From an uncultured Candidatus Melainabacteria bacterium (GTDB lineage: Bacteria; Cyanobacteriota; Vampirovibrionia; Gastranaerophilales; Gastranaerophilaceae), in contig CAKVIC010000008.1 of NCBI GenBank assembly GCA_934754655.1, positions 28,057 through 92,056 of the forward strand: 64,000 nt of DNA, written 5' to 3'. A program made the position numbers and the translations under genes. This document shows, in pieces, positions 26,958-36,018 of this stretch. Numbering within the stretch: position 1 is the first letter of the stretch; the number at the start of each line of letters is the position of its first letter. Under the pieces are notes generated by a model that saw only the letters and a program-made list of their open reading frames with translations, was not told where the DNA came from and searched no databases.

Positions 26958-27356
26958 TCACTTTCCTAAATACTGCTCAAGAATAACAGCCGCGCTTTCC
27001 ATATCAACAAGCCCTTTGTTTTTCCTGAAATCTACTTTTCTTGCACGTAAACGATTTTCAGCTTCTTCAGAAGTTAATCGTTCATCTTCATACATTATAT
27101 CAAAACCACAAATTTTTTGCGAAAAATCTATACAATCTTGCGCCTGAAAACCTTTTGTTCCATCCATATTTATAGGTAAACCAACGATAATAGTTTTAAC
27201 ATTATTCTCTTTTGCTATTTTCAAAATACTTTCTATAGCGTCTTGCTCCGGTGTTCTAGGAATCGTTGTAAGTGGAGTTGCAATAACATGTAAATAATCA
27301 CTGAGTGCAATCCCTATACGCTTTGTACCAACATCTAAAGCCATTAATTTATCCAT
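26958..27356 (-). CDS. ruvX: Pre-16S rRNA nuclease / RuvX (YqgF)
   Basis: RNase H-fold nuclease involved in 16S rRNA 5' maturation. 132 residues from ATG 27356 (MDKLMALDVGTKRIGIALSD). The later blocks IIVGLPINMDG and YEDERLTSEEAENRL carry the acidic active-site residues. The start overlaps the end of the upstream gene by 8 bp, which favours translational coupling. An upstream in-frame ATG at 27377 would lengthen the overlap and is less likely. DUF1292 follows after 4 bp. Confidence 0.94.
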   Translation of the reverse strand: MDKLMALDVGTKRIGIALSDYLHVIATPLTTIPRTPEQDAIESILKIAKENNVKTIIVGLPINMDGTKGFQAQDCIDFSQKICGFDIMYEDERLTSEEAENRLRARKVDFRKNKGLVDMESAAVILEQYLGK

Positions 27357-28944
27357 TGTCAACCCACTTTGCTTCAATACTTGAAATAATCATATCAAGT
27401 TGTAATAATTCAAAACTATCATTGTTCGATTGCATTTTTTTCTCAAAAATGTTTGCAGCTTTTTTTTGATTTTTTAAAACGTAACGCTGTCCCACATAAT
27501 ATTCATAAATACTTTTTCTTAAAATATTAGTCAAAAAAGAATAGTTTGAACCAAGCGAATAAAGCAAAGTCGCAATTTTTGTATCTCCCTTTATATATCG
27601 CAAATATGCAGCCAATTCAAATTTTAGTTCTTGCAATGCCAACTCTTCTTTTGTATAAACTAAATCAAAATTATTTGCAATAAACTTATCTAAATCAAGA
27701 TTAAAGTTGTTATTTTTTAGTTCATGAGACAACTTTTCAATAAAAACTTTAAATTCAGGCGAGGTGATTTCGTCAAAAAACCAGTTTTGGACATATTCGC
27801 ATAAACATAATTTATCAATATCTTTTTGGTTCAATTCAACACGTTCAAGATTTAATTCCGGCGCTTTTTCTTCTATATCAAGTAGTGTACTTTCCCAACA
27901 AATATATTCATAAGGAAGTTGCTCACCATTTTTGCGTGAAACATCTTCTGCAAATTTTAACAAATATTTTACAATTTCAGGAGCTATTTCATATTTTTCA
28001 TTATAATTATAAAATTTATCAACAATTTTATAAAAATCTCTTTCAGTCATTGAATTAAACCCAAAAGAATCTAAAATGCCATATTGTGGACTTATTACAA
28101 CCGCTAAAAATTGCAACGATTTGTTTTCTCTTATCCTTGAAAAAATTATTGCAACATTTCCATGTCCATCCGGAAATGAAACATAAGATTTAAAAGGTTT
28201 AGATTCTTTCAATATATTTTTATAAAATTCAATTGTATTATCAATTCTTACGCCTGATAATTTTAATTCTGATAAAGTTTTTTTAATTTTGCCAGCTTCA
28301 TTTTCATCAGCGTATTTTAAAGAATTTTCAAGCGCATGATATGCTAATTGAGATTTTGTTTTACCTAAAATTTCTAAAGCAGTATTACTTACATCAGAAC
28401 CTTTATATGTAATATAAACCGGAATTAAAATATTTGCTAATGCATCATTTGCATAATCTTCATCTAAAGATTTAATAAGCAAAATTTTATCAGAATCTGA
28501 TAATGCGTTTAAAAAATCCATAAAATCAATTTGCGCTTCCGGATTCATTATCGCAGTTTCTAAAAGTTCTTTTGTTTCGTTATTTATTAGCTCATTAAAT
28601 TTTTCAAAATATTCGCTTATAACATCATAATCAATTTTATTGCCCAAATCTTTTAGCATATTAAATGCAACCATTTTTATATGATCACTATAATCTGGAC
28701 TTTTTATTACGTTCCACAACTCATCATTCAAAGTATCTTTCTCTATAAGTTCTGTTAATAACCAGCAGATTAACAAAGATTTTTGTTCATCAGCATTAGT
28801 TAATTCTTTTATTAAGATATCAATTATTGTTTTTTTATCTTCAATTTTCTTTAAATCAGTTATCAAAGAAGGATTAGGCATAGGAGCCGTAGAAAGAGCT
28901 ACTAATGTGGCGAGAATTTCCGCTTTAATCTGTAATTTATTCAT
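27349..28944 (-). CDS. Helical-repeat protein of unknown function
   Basis: 531 residues, soluble, rich in Leu, Glu and Lys. The first 230 residues look like alpha-helical repeats of HEAT type. The rest has no domain that I recognise. An AGAGG lies about 7 nt before ATG 28944, which I prefer to the in-frame ATG at 28965. It overlaps ruvX by 8 bp and is the first gene of a three-gene operon with ruvX and DUF1292. A scaffold role is possible but not shown. Confidence 0.7.
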   Translation of the reverse strand: MNKLQIKAEILATLVALSTAPMPNPSLITDLKKIEDKKTIIDILIKELTNADEQKSLLICWLLTELIEKDTLNDELWNVIKSPDYSDHIKMVAFNMLKDLGNKIDYDVISEYFEKFNELINNETKELLETAIMNPEAQIDFMDFLNALSDSDKILLIKSLDEDYANDALANILIPVYITYKGSDVSNTALEILGKTKSQLAYHALENSLKYADENEAGKIKKTLSELKLSGVRIDNTIEFYKNILKESKPFKSYVSFPDGHGNVAIIFSRIRENKSLQFLAVVISPQYGILDSFGFNSMTERDFYKIVDKFYNYNEKYEIAPEIVKYLLKFAEDVSRKNGEQLPYEYICWESTLLDIEEKAPELNLERVELNQKDIDKLCLCEYVQNWFFDEITSPEFKVFIEKLSHELKNNNFNLDLDKFIANNFDLVYTKEELALQELKFELAAYLRYIKGDTKIATLLYSLGSNYSFLTNILRKSIYEYYVGQRYVLKNQKKAANIFEKKMQSNNDSFELLQLDMIISSIEAKWVDNG

Positions 28945-29012
28945 TTTAATCCTCTCTTCTTGCAAAAATTTATATATTGATTTTACATTAAATATGCCAT
29001 TCTCGCAACAAA

Positions 29013-29049
29013 AAAGAAACTCTTATTTGCTATAAATATGAGTTTCTTT
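29013..29049 (-). terminator. Intrinsic terminator of the RpaB-like gene
   Basis: AAAGAAACTC (29013-29022) pairs with GAGTTTCTTT (29040-29049). Read on the minus strand the stem is followed by TTTTTTG, 22 bp after the stop codon of the response regulator gene. The upstream helical-repeat gene starts just beyond it. Confidence 0.85.
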
Positions 29050-29070
29050 CTTTGATAAAATTTAATTAAC

Positions 29071-29862
29071 TTAATTAATTCTTTGGAACATATAACCAAT
29101 ACCACGAGCCGTAAGAATCAATTCCGGATTGTTAGGATCAGTTTCCAATTTAGAACGTAATCTTGAAATATGAACATCAACAACTCTTGTATCAATTCTA
29201 TGATCAGCAGGGTATGACCAAACGTGTTGTAGAATTTCATTTCTAGAGTACGCTTGACCTGAATTATTAACTAATAACTCTAATAAACTAAATTCCATGC
29301 CGGTTAATCTGATACGTTCATTTTTACGGAAAACTTGACGTCTAGCGGTATCTATTTTTATACAACCAGTTGTGATTATATTTTTAGATCCAACTTGTGA
29401 AGAACCTTGACCTTGAGCTAGAGAGCCTGAAGTTGAAATAATAACATCTTTATTAACAGTTCTTCTTAATACAGCTTTGACACGAGCTTCTAATTCTTTT
29501 GGTGAAAATGGTTTAATTACATAATCGTCAGCACCAAGTTCCAAACCTGTAATTCTTTCTGAAACATCGCCTAAGGCTGTTAATATAATAATAGGAACAT
29601 CTGAAGTACGTCTAATTTCTCTTGTAACCCCATAACCATCCATTTTGGGCATCATAACATCTAATACCACCAAATCAGGATTTGTTTTATTAAAAACGTT
29701 AACGGCTTCTTCACCATCCTCGGCTACAACTACATCATAACCAACCATTTTTAAACGAGTTTCAAGAATTCTTCTGATACTTGCTTCATCGTCAGCAACC
29801 AAAATCTTTTGACGAGGTTCAATAACTCCAGTAAACTCCTGTAATTCTTCATTTTCAGCCAT
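29071..29862 (-). CDS. rpaB: RpaB-like OmpR-family response regulator
   Basis: 263 residues. Receiver domain about 18-135 with acidic Asp24/Asp25, phosphoacceptor Asp68 (VVLDVMMPKMDGYG) and Lys117. The winged-helix DNA-binding domain (about 165-263) includes RLTGMEFSLLELLV and RVVDVHISRLRSKLE, ending LTARGIGYMFQRI. It is very similar, in my recollection, to cyanobacterial RpaB (Ycf27), a regulator of light and redox stress. No kinase lies next to it. AAAGGAAA precedes the ATG. The gene symbol rests on resemblance and is tentative. Confidence 0.82.
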   Translation of the reverse strand: MAENEELQEFTGVIEPRQKILVADDEASIRRILETRLKMVGYDVVVAEDGEEAVNVFNKTNPDLVVLDVMMPKMDGYGVTREIRRTSDVPIIILTALGDVSERITGLELGADDYVIKPFSPKELEARVKAVLRRTVNKDVIISTSGSLAQGQGSSQVGSKNIITTGCIKIDTARRQVFRKNERIRLTGMEFSLLELLVNNSGQAYSRNEILQHVWSYPADHRIDTRVVDVHISRLRSKLETDPNNPELILTARGIGYMFQRIN

Positions 29863-29966
29863 AAAAATTTCCTTTATATTTTACAATTCTTTTTATTTCT
29901 TAATATTAATACATATATCTTAATAGAATTTAACTTTTTTTGCAAGCATAATTTTAAAAATTATAA

Positions 29967-30488
29967 TTAATAATTTTCAAACCCATTATCTTCTTCGTCT
30001 TTTAAAGAAGATAAATCATCTGTATAGGTTGAATCAAAATCATCCGGCATATTTTCATTATCCGGCCAAATTGTCGTATCATCAAATCTACATGCGTTTA
30101 AATTTTCAGCGCCCGATAAATCTGAACTTGATAAATCAGCATCTCTAAAAATAGCTCCAGCTAAATCAGCATCGGCAAAATTACAATAATCTGCAGTTGC
30201 AAAGCTAAAATCCGTGCCATTTAAAACAGAATCATTAAAAGTACATTCTACTAATGTTGCACGATTAAAATCAACAGATGTTAAATCACAATTTGTAAAG
30301 CTGACTTCTACAAGTTTAGAATCTGCAAACGTAGAAGATGTTAAATCTACATTATCAAATTTTGCACTTTCTATTGTATTGTTTGAAAAATCAAGTTCGC
30401 TTAAATCAATTTCCGTACCATCCATTGCGTTATTAAACTCTTCAACATTGTTAACTAACATTTCTGATAAATCTTCTTTTGATAACAT
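29967..30488 (-). CDS. Pentapeptide repeat protein
   Basis: 173 residues. The central region (about 27-140) is a run of A(D/N)LXX-type pentapeptides, for example DLTSSTFADSKLVEVSFTNC and FADADLAGAIFRDADLSSSD. These form a right-handed quadrilateral beta-helix. Function is not specified by the fold; some relatives inhibit gyrase, most are unknown. The flanks are acidic. GGAG precedes the ATG. It starts 13 bp after the LuxR-type regulator, so it is part of the signalling operon. Confidence 0.9.
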   Translation of the reverse strand: MLSKEDLSEMLVNNVEEFNNAMDGTEIDLSELDFSNNTIESAKFDNVDLTSSTFADSKLVEVSFTNCDLTSVDFNRATLVECTFNDSVLNGTDFSFATADYCNFADADLAGAIFRDADLSSSDLSGAENLNACRFDDTTIWPDNENMPDDFDSTYTDDLSSLKDEEDNGFENY

Positions 30489-30500
30489 TTATAAAATCTC

Positions 30501-31124
30501 CTAATTAATTAAATTCATTTGCATCGCTAATAAAACAGCCTGTGTTCTGTTTGAAACTTTTAATTTCTTAAAAATACTATTTAAATGAGTTTTAACGGTA
30601 ACATCACGCACAAAAAGTTTATCCGCTATTTCTTGATTACTAGCACCTTTTGCAACAAGAGCCAATACCTCTTTTTCTTTCGGTGTAAGAGCATCAATCT
30701 CAGAATTTGTATTCAATTCAACTTCTTTTTTGCCTTGTGACTCAGATTGCCACTTAGAACGTCTCAAAACTGCCTCAATCCTTGCTAAAAGATTTGGCAA
30801 AATAAAAGGTTTTACTATATAATCATCAGCACCAATTTTCAAACCTGAAACAACTTTTTGTTCTTCATTAACCGCCGTTAGCATTATAACCGGTGTGTAT
30901 TGAGTATCTTTATTATTTCTAATAAATTTTAAAGTCTCCCAGCCATTCATATTTGGCATCATTACATCCAACAATACTAAATCAAATTTATTGTTTTGAT
31001 TAAGTATTTTTAAAGCTTCAAGCCCATCATTTGCAACTGTTACATCATAACCGTACATTGGTAGGGCGTCTGCTACGTATTTAGGATTGTCATCAACCAA
31101 TAATATCGAAGCGATTCCTGCCAT
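30501..31124 (-). CDS. Response regulator, receiver plus LuxR-type HTH
   Basis: 207 residues. Receiver domain about 5-122 with phosphoacceptor Asp53 (DLVLLDVMMPNMNGWE) and Lys in VKPF. LuxR-type helix-turn-helix about 140-205: LTPKEKEVLALVAKGASNQEIADKLFV. The receiver resembles OmpR-type and the output domain NarL-type, a combination like cyanobacterial and plastid Ycf29; this similarity is from memory. AAAGG lies before the ATG, which directly follows the stop of the next regulator gene. Confidence 0.9.
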   Translation of the reverse strand: MAGIASILLVDDNPKYVADALPMYGYDVTVANDGLEALKILNQNNKFDLVLLDVMMPNMNGWETLKFIRNNKDTQYTPVIMLTAVNEEQKVVSGLKIGADDYIVKPFILPNLLARIEAVLRRSKWQSESQGKKEVELNTNSEIDALTPKEKEVLALVAKGASNQEIADKLFVRDVTVKTHLNSIFKKLKVSNRTQAVLLAMQMNLIN

Positions 31125-31125
31125 T

Positions 31126-31776
31126 TTATACCAACCTTTCTTTTAAAGCTTTTAGTGCAGCTTGTAGCCTGTCATCAACTTCTAATTTTTGTAAAATACT
31201 TGCAACATGAGCTTTTGTTGTGTTTATGCTTACAAAAAGTTTGGTTGCTATTTCAATATTGCTATATCCTTCTGTTATTAATTTTAAAATTTGTGTTTCT
31301 CTTATAGTTAATCCATAATCCTTTAAAGGCTTTTGAATATCATTTTGCAACTCTGATTTTGTAACCGCATTAAGAACTACATGCGAAATACTTGGATCAA
31401 ACCAAGAAGCCCCGTCTAAAACAGAAGCAACAACTTCAGTTAGTCGTTTAGGATTAATTTCTTTTGAGCAATATGCATTCGCCCCCGCCTTAAGGCTTGA
31501 CAAAACCTCTAGTTCGTCATTATGAGAGGTTAAAATTACAATTTTAATTTCTCGGCAAAGTTCTTTAATTTTTTTTGTTGCTTCGATACCATTTATTCCT
31601 GGTAAACCCAAATCCATAATAACTAAATCTAATTTGTTATTTTTTACTATATCAATAGCTTTTTCTGCTGATTCAGCTTCAAAAATATTTTCAACATAAT
31701 CAGTCGCTTCAAAAGCCGTTCTTAGCCCAAATCTTGTAAGTTCATGGTCTTCAACTATCAGAATATTATTTTTCAT
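31126..31776 (-). CDS. NarL/FixJ-family response regulator
   Basis: 216 residues. The receiver (about 4-120) begins ILIVEDHELTRFGL and has Asp55 in LVIMDLGLPGINGIE. The HTH (about 150-212) is TIRETQILKLITEGYSNIEIATKLFV. This is the classical NarL arrangement. It starts inside the end of the secreted TPR gene (11-bp overlap) and is followed within 1 bp by the second LuxR-type regulator, so the two are translated from one message. The cognate kinase is not adjacent. Confidence 0.93.
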   Translation of the reverse strand: MKNNILIVEDHELTRFGLRTAFEATDYVENIFEAESAEKAIDIVKNNKLDLVIMDLGLPGINGIEATKKIKELCREIKIVILTSHNDELEVLSSLKAGANAYCSKEINPKRLTEVVASVLDGASWFDPSISHVVLNAVTKSELQNDIQKPLKDYGLTIRETQILKLITEGYSNIEIATKLFVSINTTKAHVASILQKLEVDDRLQAALKALKERLV

Positions 31777-33310
31777 AATTGCTGTATCCGGAATTTATAT
31801 TTGCTTCATAATCAGAATTTAATCTTGAACATTGTATCAATAGTTGTTCTGATTTATTGATATCACCTTTAGCTCTAAGCACTTTGCTTAAATAATAATA
31901 ATATTTAAAATTATTTTCGTCAATGTAATAAGAATTATTTAAATACGTTTCAGCCATAGTATAATTGCCATCTTTTATTGCAACACCTGCAAGCGCAAGC
32001 CATATATCATTATTTGAAATATCAACAGATGCTATTTGAGGTAAATATTCGTCTGCGCGTTGTGGGAATACTTTTAAAGCGCCAATTAATAACTCTTCAT
32101 CCATGCCATTTTTCTTTAGCATTTTTTCATAAAGTTTTGCACTTTTCTTGGTTTTAGTTAATGCAAAATAAGATTTTGCAATACCAACTATAGGTAAGCT
32201 CTCCTTTTTAGAAATTTTATGTGCTGATTTATAAAGTTTTAAAGCTTCTTCATATTTTCGTTCACTATAATTAATATCAGCCAATGTTAAATTCGCTAAA
32301 TAATTTTTATTATCATCAGAAAACGCTCTTTGCGCAAATTCTTGCGCTTTTAGGGGTTCATCATTTTCATAATAAATTTTACCTAACAAGCCAAAAATCA
32401 ATGGCGCATGTTGTTTTGATTGCAAAATAGCTGCTTGTAAAACTTTTGTTGCAAGCAAACTTCTGTTTTGTAAATAATAGTAGTAAGATAAATGATAATC
32501 TCTTAAGCTATCATCTTTAGATGTTTTATACAAAACATATTGTTCTGCTGAATCAATTTTTGTTTGGAAATCTACAGTTCTAAAACTAACCTTTTTTATT
32601 TCACCAAGAGTTTTTAAAGCTTGTTTTGGCTTTTTTGAATCTGCATAAATTTTTGCTTGTAATATTTTATAATTGATATTTCGATTATTTTCCATAATCG
32701 CATTATTAATATATTTCAAAGCTTGCTGAAGATTGTTGGATTTATAATAACCTAAAGCTATTAAATAATTTTTATAATCACTTTCTTCTAACTTAGTACT
32801 GCTTAATAATTCAGAAGTTGTCTCTATCGCAAGGTTATTGTATACAATTCCTGCATAAGCATCTGCTAATGCAATTATTTCACGCTCATTTACCATGCCA
32901 GATGGATAGTAAAAATTCTTGATATCTTTAACATAATTTGCAGTATAAAGATTGTTATCTAATTTTTTAAATAAGCTATCTGATAAATCAAAAAATCCAT
33001 ATTCAGCCATTTTGATACCATAAGTTAAAAATACATAATCATCATGGTGCGCTCTTGAAATTATATCTTCAAAATCTATATAAGAAGCTTTAACATTACC
33101 TTGCGAAAATCTATTTTCCGCAGAGGCAAACTTTGCTTTAACAAAATTGTCCTTAATAACCATTTCCATATTGGCGGCAGCTTCTTCAGCTTTTAATTTT
33201 ATAGGCGAATTTGAAATTTGATCTACAGCAAAAGTTTCAGACATTGTTGTAACCATTGCCATAAATGTTAATATTAAAATTGCTATATTAAATTTATTCA
33301 TTTTCAACAT
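31766..33310 (-). CDS. Secreted or periplasmic TPR protein
   Basis: 514 residues. A signal peptide is likely: MLKMNKFNIAILILTFMAMV with cleavage after SETFA (about residue 28). The mature part is a long TPR superhelix, for example LLGKIYYENDEPLKAQEFAQRAF and LADINYSERKYEEALKLYKSAHKI. I choose ATG 33310 because an AGGT lies about 4 nt upstream; ATG 33301 is also possible. It overlaps the GAF-HD-GYP gene upstream and the NarL-type regulator downstream. Probably senses or scaffolds something in the envelope for this signalling cluster (inference). Confidence 0.82.
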   Translation of the reverse strand: MLKMNKFNIAILILTFMAMVTTMSETFAVDQISNSPIKLKAEEAAANMEMVIKDNFVKAKFASAENRFSQGNVKASYIDFEDIISRAHHDDYVFLTYGIKMAEYGFFDLSDSLFKKLDNNLYTANYVKDIKNFYYPSGMVNEREIIALADAYAGIVYNNLAIETTSELLSSTKLEESDYKNYLIALGYYKSNNLQQALKYINNAIMENNRNINYKILQAKIYADSKKPKQALKTLGEIKKVSFRTVDFQTKIDSAEQYVLYKTSKDDSLRDYHLSYYYYLQNRSLLATKVLQAAILQSKQHAPLIFGLLGKIYYENDEPLKAQEFAQRAFSDDNKNYLANLTLADINYSERKYEEALKLYKSAHKISKKESLPIVGIAKSYFALTKTKKSAKLYEKMLKKNGMDEELLIGALKVFPQRADEYLPQIASVDISNNDIWLALAGVAIKDGNYTMAETYLNNSYYIDENNFKYYYYLSKVLRAKGDINKSEQLLIQCSRLNSDYEANINSGYSNYEK

Positions 33311-34964
33311 CAATACCTACATAATATTTATTAAATACTTGCAAAAGTTTATTACTACAATTATTAATTATTGAGTAATATAAATCAAGTAAATTATACT
33401 TATCAAGAATTTCTTTGTCCTCATCCTCAAGTATGAGTTGATTTTCTGTTAAAAAGATTTTAACAATATCGCTCAATTTTATTGCTAAAAATTTTTCAAC
33501 GACAAGCGGATCAAAATGAGTACCAGCACCTTTCATAATTATATCAATAACCTTTTCAATTGGCATTTTATCACGATAATGTCTTTTAGAAGTTATTGCA
33601 TCAAAAACATCTGAAACGGCTAAAATTCTACCCCCAAAAGGAATCTCTTCTCCTTTTAAATGCCTGTAATAACCAGTTCCATCGTATTTTTCATGGTGAG
33701 AACAAGCAATTTCGGTTATTTGTTTAAAATCATCTGACATGTGAATTTTTTCTAAAATATTGTGCGTGATTTCAACATGCTCTTGAATATGCTTATATTC
33801 TTCAGGTGTTAATTTGCCCTCTTTTTGCAAAACAGAATCTCTGATGCCTATTTTACCTATATCATGTAAAGCAGCCGCTTTTTCTAAAATATAAATATCA
33901 TTTTTTTCCATTCCAAATTCTTTTGCAATAAGCCCTGCATACATTTTTACTCTTGTTGAATGACCAGAAGTTATTTTATCACGCGCATCTATAGATGAAG
34001 CGAGAGTTTCAATAAAACTATCAAAAATAATTTTTTGCTCTTCAATAAGCTTGCGTTGCGCTTCAAAAAGTTGTGCATTCTCTAAAGAAATACCGGCGCT
34101 TGAAGCTATTGCTACTAATAAATCTTCATCATCAATCGTAAAGGTTTCATCAAATTTATTTAATACTTGAAAAACACCTATAATTTCTTGATTATAATTT
34201 TTTATAGGCATGCATAAAATCGTTTTGGTAACATATCCGGTCTTTTTATCAATTTCTTTATTAAAACGACTGTCTTTATATGCATCTTTGATATTAATCG
34301 TTTCTCCAGTTTTAACAACATGCCCCGCAAGTCCTGTTTTTGCAGAAATTCTTAGTTCTTGATTTTCATCTATACCAGTTGCTACTTTAGAATACAATTC
34401 GTCATGTTCTTTATCATATAAAAAAACAGTGCATCTATCAGCATTAAGCGCAACCTTTGTTTCTTCAGCTATAGTTTTTATTAAAACATCAATATTTTTT
34501 TCAGCTGCAACAGCTTGTCCAATTTTTACAAGTGCTATAAGCGGATCTTTTACTTGAGCGTGTGTACTTAAATGTGTAATTGGCGGACATTTTAAAATAT
34601 CCGTTAAGTGTTCGAAAAAAGAAGTTTTTTGAGCTTTTATAGCCAATTTGCGCGCTTGATTATAGTTTATGGAATACAATTCACTGTTTTTTTCCGTAAA
34701 ACTAACATAACCTAAAACTATTTCATGTAAAATTTGAGTTAAAATATCATTAGTTTGTTCTACTAAAAATTGAGCATCATTCATAAATTGATAATACTCA
34801 TCATATTTTTTTTCAATAAAAGAACCTAATGCCAACAAAATAAAACATATAGCACTATCATTATTATAAATTTCTTTATGCTTAATAATTAAAGGCTTTG
34901 TATTTTCAAAATCACCTTTTATAATATCAGCAATTGATTCATATATAAATGATTCCAGTGTCAT
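33294..34964 (-). CDS. GAF-HD-GYP protein (putative c-di-GMP phosphodiesterase)
   Basis: 556 residues, no membrane segment. An N-terminal helical part (about 1-140) precedes a GAF domain (about 145-300, with DRCTVFLYDKEHDELYSKVATG). The HD-GYP domain (about 320-510) has HSTRV, the metal site HDIGKIGI and HHEKYDGTGYYRHLKGEEIP. The hallmark GYP is GYY here, while the metal-binding His and Asp residues are kept. HD-GYP enzymes hydrolyse c-di-GMP, so activity is plausible but not certain. GAGAG lies before the ATG. First gene of the operon reading toward 30.0 kb. Confidence 0.88.
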   Translation of the reverse strand: MTLESFIYESIADIIKGDFENTKPLIIKHKEIYNNDSAICFILLALGSFIEKKYDEYYQFMNDAQFLVEQTNDILTQILHEIVLGYVSFTEKNSELYSINYNQARKLAIKAQKTSFFEHLTDILKCPPITHLSTHAQVKDPLIALVKIGQAVAAEKNIDVLIKTIAEETKVALNADRCTVFLYDKEHDELYSKVATGIDENQELRISAKTGLAGHVVKTGETINIKDAYKDSRFNKEIDKKTGYVTKTILCMPIKNYNQEIIGVFQVLNKFDETFTIDDEDLLVAIASSAGISLENAQLFEAQRKLIEEQKIIFDSFIETLASSIDARDKITSGHSTRVKMYAGLIAKEFGMEKNDIYILEKAAALHDIGKIGIRDSVLQKEGKLTPEEYKHIQEHVEITHNILEKIHMSDDFKQITEIACSHHEKYDGTGYYRHLKGEEIPFGGRILAVSDVFDAITSKRHYRDKMPIEKVIDIIMKGAGTHFDPLVVEKFLAIKLSDIVKIFLTENQLILEDEDKEILDKYNLLDLYYSIINNCSNKLLQVFNKYYVGIDVENE

Positions 34965-35163
34965 TAAAAATTCTCTCTTCTACTTTTATATAATACAATA
35001 AATTGCATTATACGACAATAGAAAGGTTTTTATAAATTTTTAAAACTTTCAAATGTTAAACAATTGTAACGATTTTTGTTAATAGTGAAATTTTTGTTTC
35101 AAAAAAACTTTATAAATATATAGTGTAGGTTTCATGCTTGAAATCAGGAAAAAGTAGTAATGA

Positions 35164-35436
35164 TATTTAACCGCAAGAGCTTTAACAAGAACTCCTAAAT
35201 TAGGTGTTTTAGCTCTTGGCGCAGTTGAAGGTATTGATGTTTTATCAGATGGCGCAAATGGAGAAAACATTTTTGAAGCAACCGCAAAATCTGCAACAAA
35301 TCTTTTAGGGTCAATTACTTTATCAGGTTATTGTGGTGCAATTGGTTCAAAAATGTTTGGTGTTACCGGTTCTATGTTAGGTACAGGTATTGGAAATCTA
35401 GCAAATAACAAACTAAATAATATACTATTTGGTTAA
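35164..35436 (+). pseudogene. Startless glycine-rich frame, cassette copy 1
   Basis: An open frame of 90 codons with no ATG, GTG or TTG near its beginning. It encodes a Gly/Ala-rich hydrophobic protein (GVLALGAVEGIDVLSDG, then GSMLGTGIGNLANNKLN) with glycine-zipper-like spacing. An ATG with AGGAAA 11 nt upstream lies at 35160 but one base out of frame and stops after 12 codons. Against copy 2, about 18 codons differ silently and 6 change the residue, which suggests past or present selection on the protein. Either a 5'-truncated remnant or a gene read by frameshift. Its stop overlaps the convergent gene. Confidence 0.5.
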
Positions 35437-35759
35437 TTTTTATAATTTTTTATATAGTTATATGTTGATTCAAAAGCTTTGTTACTATCATGATCAACCC
35501 ATTTTCGTATTGCATTCATTGTGTCTAAAGCGTCTTGTATTGATATTTCATTCCATATAACACAATCAGTTATTCTTTCTAGCCACCAAGAGGTGATATT
35601 TCCATAATCCTTAGACATCTCTTCAGCCATTTTATAAAACTCTTGATTGACTTTTTTGAACGCTAATTGATTATTAGAAATGCTAGTATGCTCGCTGACG
35701 TTGCGTTTTGCGCTGTACATGTTTTGATTTTTTATTGCAGGATTAAATCCAATTCTCAT
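35433..35759 (-). CDS. Hypothetical protein, cassette copy 1
   Basis: 108 residues from ATG 35759, preceded by GAGGGGTG. An in-frame ATG at 35789 is possible but has no ribosome-binding site. No domain recognised. The first 41 residues after Met-Arg/Lys are identical to copy 2 (IGFNPAIKNQNMYSAKRN and so on), while the rest varies (about 18 substitutions). The C-terminal part has a conserved Trp pair (SWW). Its stop shares the palindrome TTAA with the plus-strand frame. No signal peptide or membrane helix. Confidence 0.75.
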   Translation of the reverse strand: MRIGFNPAIKNQNMYSAKRNVSEHTSISNNQLAFKKVNQEFYKMAEEMSKDYGNITSWWLERITDCVIWNEISIQDALDTMNAIRKWVDHDSNKAFESTYNYIKNYKN

Positions 35760-36018
35760 TAATACACCCCTCGTTTGTTTTTTTAACACAAAAATTATAG
35801 CATAAAATAATTATAATAAATAGCTTGTTTGAATAGTGCAAAAGCCAACGCATGTGAGATGCTGAAACAAGTTCAGCATGACAAATTGTTTTATTTTAAG
35901 TCCGCGAATGTTAAGCATTTGTAACGATTTTTGTTAATAGTGAAATTTTGTTTCAAAAAAACTTTATAAATATGTTAGTGTAGGTTTCATGCTTGAAATC
36001 AGGAAAAAGTAGTAATGA

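Larger units (their letters stand above)
35052..35884. repeat. Tandem cassette, copy 1
   Basis: First of two direct copies (second at 35907-36710) of a unit of about 0.8 kb. It contains a conserved leader, a plus-strand frame without a start codon, a convergent minus-strand gene and a terminal hairpin ATGCTGAA-ACAAG-TTCAGCAT (35859-35879). The leader (35052-35160) is almost identical in both copies. Confidence 0.85.
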
